Assembly: GCF_020080835.1 (NCBI RefSeq)
Contig: NC_058162.1
Span: 3,968,001-4,032,000, forward strand
DNA: 64,000 bases
Reading direction: 5' to 3'
DNA from: Cotesia glomerata
Taxonomy: Eukaryota; Arthropoda; Insecta; Hymenoptera; Braconidae
Numbering within the stretch: position 1 is the stretch's first letter; every line of letters begins with the position of its first letter. This document shows, one piece after another, positions 61,531 to 64,000 of this stretch. Made by a program: the position numbers and the translations under genes. A model generated the notes under the pieces. It was not told where the DNA came from. It searched no databases and saw only the letters and a list, made by a program, of their open reading frames with translations.

Positions 61531-63111
61531 CTAGTAATCTTGCAGTCACTATGTAACTGCCGTGACTTGTGAACTATAAATAAATAAAATTTTGCTTTAT
61601 TAAATAATGACTTTGGTTAATTTGCCCTGTTATTTTTTAACTATTGACATTTTGAAAGATATAAGCTCATCCCGATGTTACACTCATCAAGAGCTTTCAT
61701 TTGAGTACCCACATGCATTTTTTATATATTTTTCATATATACATATATATAATATATATAAATATATGAAAAATAGATGTGGGTACTCAAATGAAAGGTC
61801 TCAATGAGTGTAACATCGGGATGAGCTTATATTTTTAAAAATGTCAATAGTTCACAAGATATAAGGTCGTTTCTTAATTACGTTAAACTGCACTGTATTT
61901 TCTTAACTATTGACATTTTTAAAGATATAAGCTCATCCCGATGTTACACTCATCAAGAGCTTTTATTTGAGTACCCACATGCATTTTGATATATTTTTCA
62001 TATATACATATATATATAATATATATAAATATATAAAAAATTGATGTGGGTACTCAAACGAAAGGACTCGATGAGTGTAACATCGGGATGAAGTTATATT
62101 TTTAAAAATGTCAATAGTTTACAAGATACAAGGTCGTTTCTTAATTACGTTAAACTGCACTGTATTTTCTTAACTATTGACATTTTTAAAGATATAAGCT
62201 CATCCCGATGTTACACTCATCAAGAGCTTTTATTTGAGTACCCACATGCATTTTGATATATTTTTCATATATACATATATATAATATATATAAATATATA
62301 AAAAATTGATGTGGGTACTCAAACGAAAGGTCTCGATGAGTGTAAAATCGGGATAAACTTATATTTTTAAAAATGTCAATAGTTTACAAGATACAAGGTC
62401 GTTTCTTAATTATGTTGAACTGCACTGTACTTTCTTGACATTTTTAAAGATATAAGCTCATCTTGATGTTACACTCATCAAGAGCTTTCATTTGAGTACC
62501 CATATACATTTTTGATATATTTTTCATATATATATATATAAATATATGAAAAATTGATGTGGGTACTCAAATAAAAGGTCTCGATGAGTGTAACATCGGA
62601 ATGAGCTTATATTTTTAAAATGTCAATAGTTCATAAGATACAAGGTTGTTTCTTAATTAAACTACACTGTACTTTCTTAACTATTGACATTTTTAAAGAT
62701 ATAAGCTCATCCCGATGTTACACTCATCAAGAGCTTTCATTTGAGTACCCACATGGATTTTGATATATTTTTCATATATATATATATATATGAAAAATTG
62801 ATGTGGGTACTCAAATGAAAGGTCTCGATGAGTGTAACATCGAAATGAGCTTATATCTTTAAAAATGTCAATAGTTGACAAAATACAAGGTAATTTCTTA
62901 ATTATGTATCTAGAGACAAAGCATTTAAAAATGCAGTCTAAATACTTATCATCATAAATTGACTATTGGTGAGAATGATATGAAACCTTGAAAAGGCACA
63001 ACTCTAGGTCAAGACCTTTCTAATGATACCAAATTTAACCATAAAAACCTATTTTATCATATAAATACACTCGGCATAAAATTTTGTTCATTCTCTTAAT
63101 AATATAATAGA
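61531..63111 (-). mobile_element. complete non-autonomous Helitron, five repeat units
   Basis: On the minus strand it starts A^TCTATTATATTATTAAGA (63111) and ends with the hairpin GCAGTTACATAGTGACTGC, AAGATTACTAG^T (61531). Five tandem units of about 264 bp, each a hairpin; the unit junctions carry ACGTTAAACTGCACTGTA. No Rep/helicase sequence. Confidence 0.8.
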
Positions 63112-63479
63112 TAATAAAAAAATTTTACATTTTTCGATCTTATTTCTGGAGCGTTATAGCCTTCGGCTTAAACATTAGTACCGAAATTTCAGCGACAAAA
63201 ATAATAACAATGACAATATGTATAAATACATTTGCTAAAGCAAATAATAATAAAAAATTTGGACATTTTATATGCGTGAGATTTAAGATAGATAGGGTTG
63301 CCCTGGCCCTGATATTCTTGTTAAGGAAAGTTGAACCATCTTTGGGTTATTCTATACGTCCTGATGCTACTTTTTGCCGGGACATCAGATACATACACTG
63401 AAAAATAAGCCAGGTTTCTCGAAAACATAATAATTAATATAAATAAGTATTCATTCTTTTTTAAGAATATAAATTATAT

Positions 63480-64000
63480 AAACATCTATACTAATAAATA
63501 GAGAGCCGGTTTTTTTTTGTCCGGTTATACTGCGAAAACTACTGAACCGATTGGAATAATACTTATACCATAAGATTCAGCGTGTTTCGAAGAAGGTTTT
63601 AGTATATGATATGGTGGTGATTACTTATCCGGAACCTATATATTTTGACTTAGAAGTAATGAATTTTTATTGTAACTAAATTTATTCTATTCTATTGTCG
63701 TTTGTTTAAAATAAATTTTTTAATTCTATTGGTTATGTTTATATACTAGGCAGATTTCTTCACTTATGAGGCCTGCAATTTCTTTAACTGAAACTTTCAA
63801 TGCTTATTACAATTTTTTTTTTTCATATCAATTATTATTCATTTTTGTAAGAAAAACGCGGGAATGTTATAATGATTGGACATTGAAAGTTACAATGAAT
63901 ATTAGCTAGAATAATTACATGGATAAAAGGTGGATGCCAATTCGATAGAATTGGGAATCCGTGCAAGTCAAACCAATACTCCAATTAAATTTCAAGTCGA
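63480..64000. repeat. dispersed-repeat-like sequence at window end
   Basis: CTGCGAAAACTACTGAACCGATTGG (63530-63555 region) resembles a word common in insect dispersed repeats (AAACCACTGAACCGATT). Family not assigned. 63600-64000 shows no supported gene. Confidence 0.3.

Noticed and set aside
1..64000. tRNA, rRNA, viral or polydnavirus genes
   Set aside because: I looked for cloverleaf-like GC-rich blocks, rRNA words and viral-type open frames and found nothing I could support.

Overview
This is an AT-rich animal nuclear window with short spliced exons, many short introns (57-85 nt) and dense non-autonomous transposons. The gene content (MDC1/PTIP-type BRCT protein, mitochondrial Era GTPase, cytosolic sulfotransferase, RCHY1/Pirh2, Myb) and the compact AT-rich introns fit an insect. 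A hymenopteran such as a parasitoid wasp is my best guess, but that is inference. All gene models were built by hand from splice sites and keep one open frame throughout.

Layout. 1-1900: transposon debris, including a 913-bp inverted-repeat element. 1909-5992 (-): an unrecognised Ser/Asn-rich nuclear-type protein of about 778 aa with a SUMO-interaction-like motif. 6825-9724 (-): a 600-aa tandem-BRCT protein. 9725-13663: the divergent intergenic region, filled with a TTAA-flanked element carrying a nested P-element-like MITE, then a cluster of MITEs. 13664-16182 (+): ERAL1. 16394-20521 (-): a cytosolic sulfotransferase, tail to tail with ERAL1; its second intron carries GC-rich hairpin elements and a dead duplicate of exon 2. 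20522-26853: repeats, a LINE remnant, a long foldback and a second TTAA element. 26854-29667 (+): RCHY1. 33201-54393 (-): Myb, 8 coding exons over 21 kb. 55186 onward: a possible tiny first coding exon of a divergent (+) gene, then repeats, including a complete inverted Helitron at 61531-63111.

The most interesting signal is in the mobile DNA. (a) A Helitron family (5'-TC, 3'-hairpin plus CTAG/CTAA, A^T target) carries 3-5 tandem copies of a hairpin-forming monomer of about 240 bp. There are five copies with at least one recognisable end and one fragment. (b) At least six introns look like an ancestral intron of about 70-115 nt with a transposon placed 9-31 nt inside the 5' splice site. (c) The sulfotransferase intron holds twin GC-rich hairpins of an unfamiliar type next to a local exon duplication. 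(d) Two copies of one TTAA element form a natural filled/empty-site pair for the abundant TTAGCCGACA MITE.

Functionally the genes are independent, as usual for an insect genome: DNA-damage signalling (BRCT protein), mitoribosome assembly (ERAL1), sulfonation (SULT), ubiquitin ligation (RCHY1) and cell-cycle transcription (Myb). I see no operon-like unit, tRNA, rRNA, CRISPR array or viral gene.
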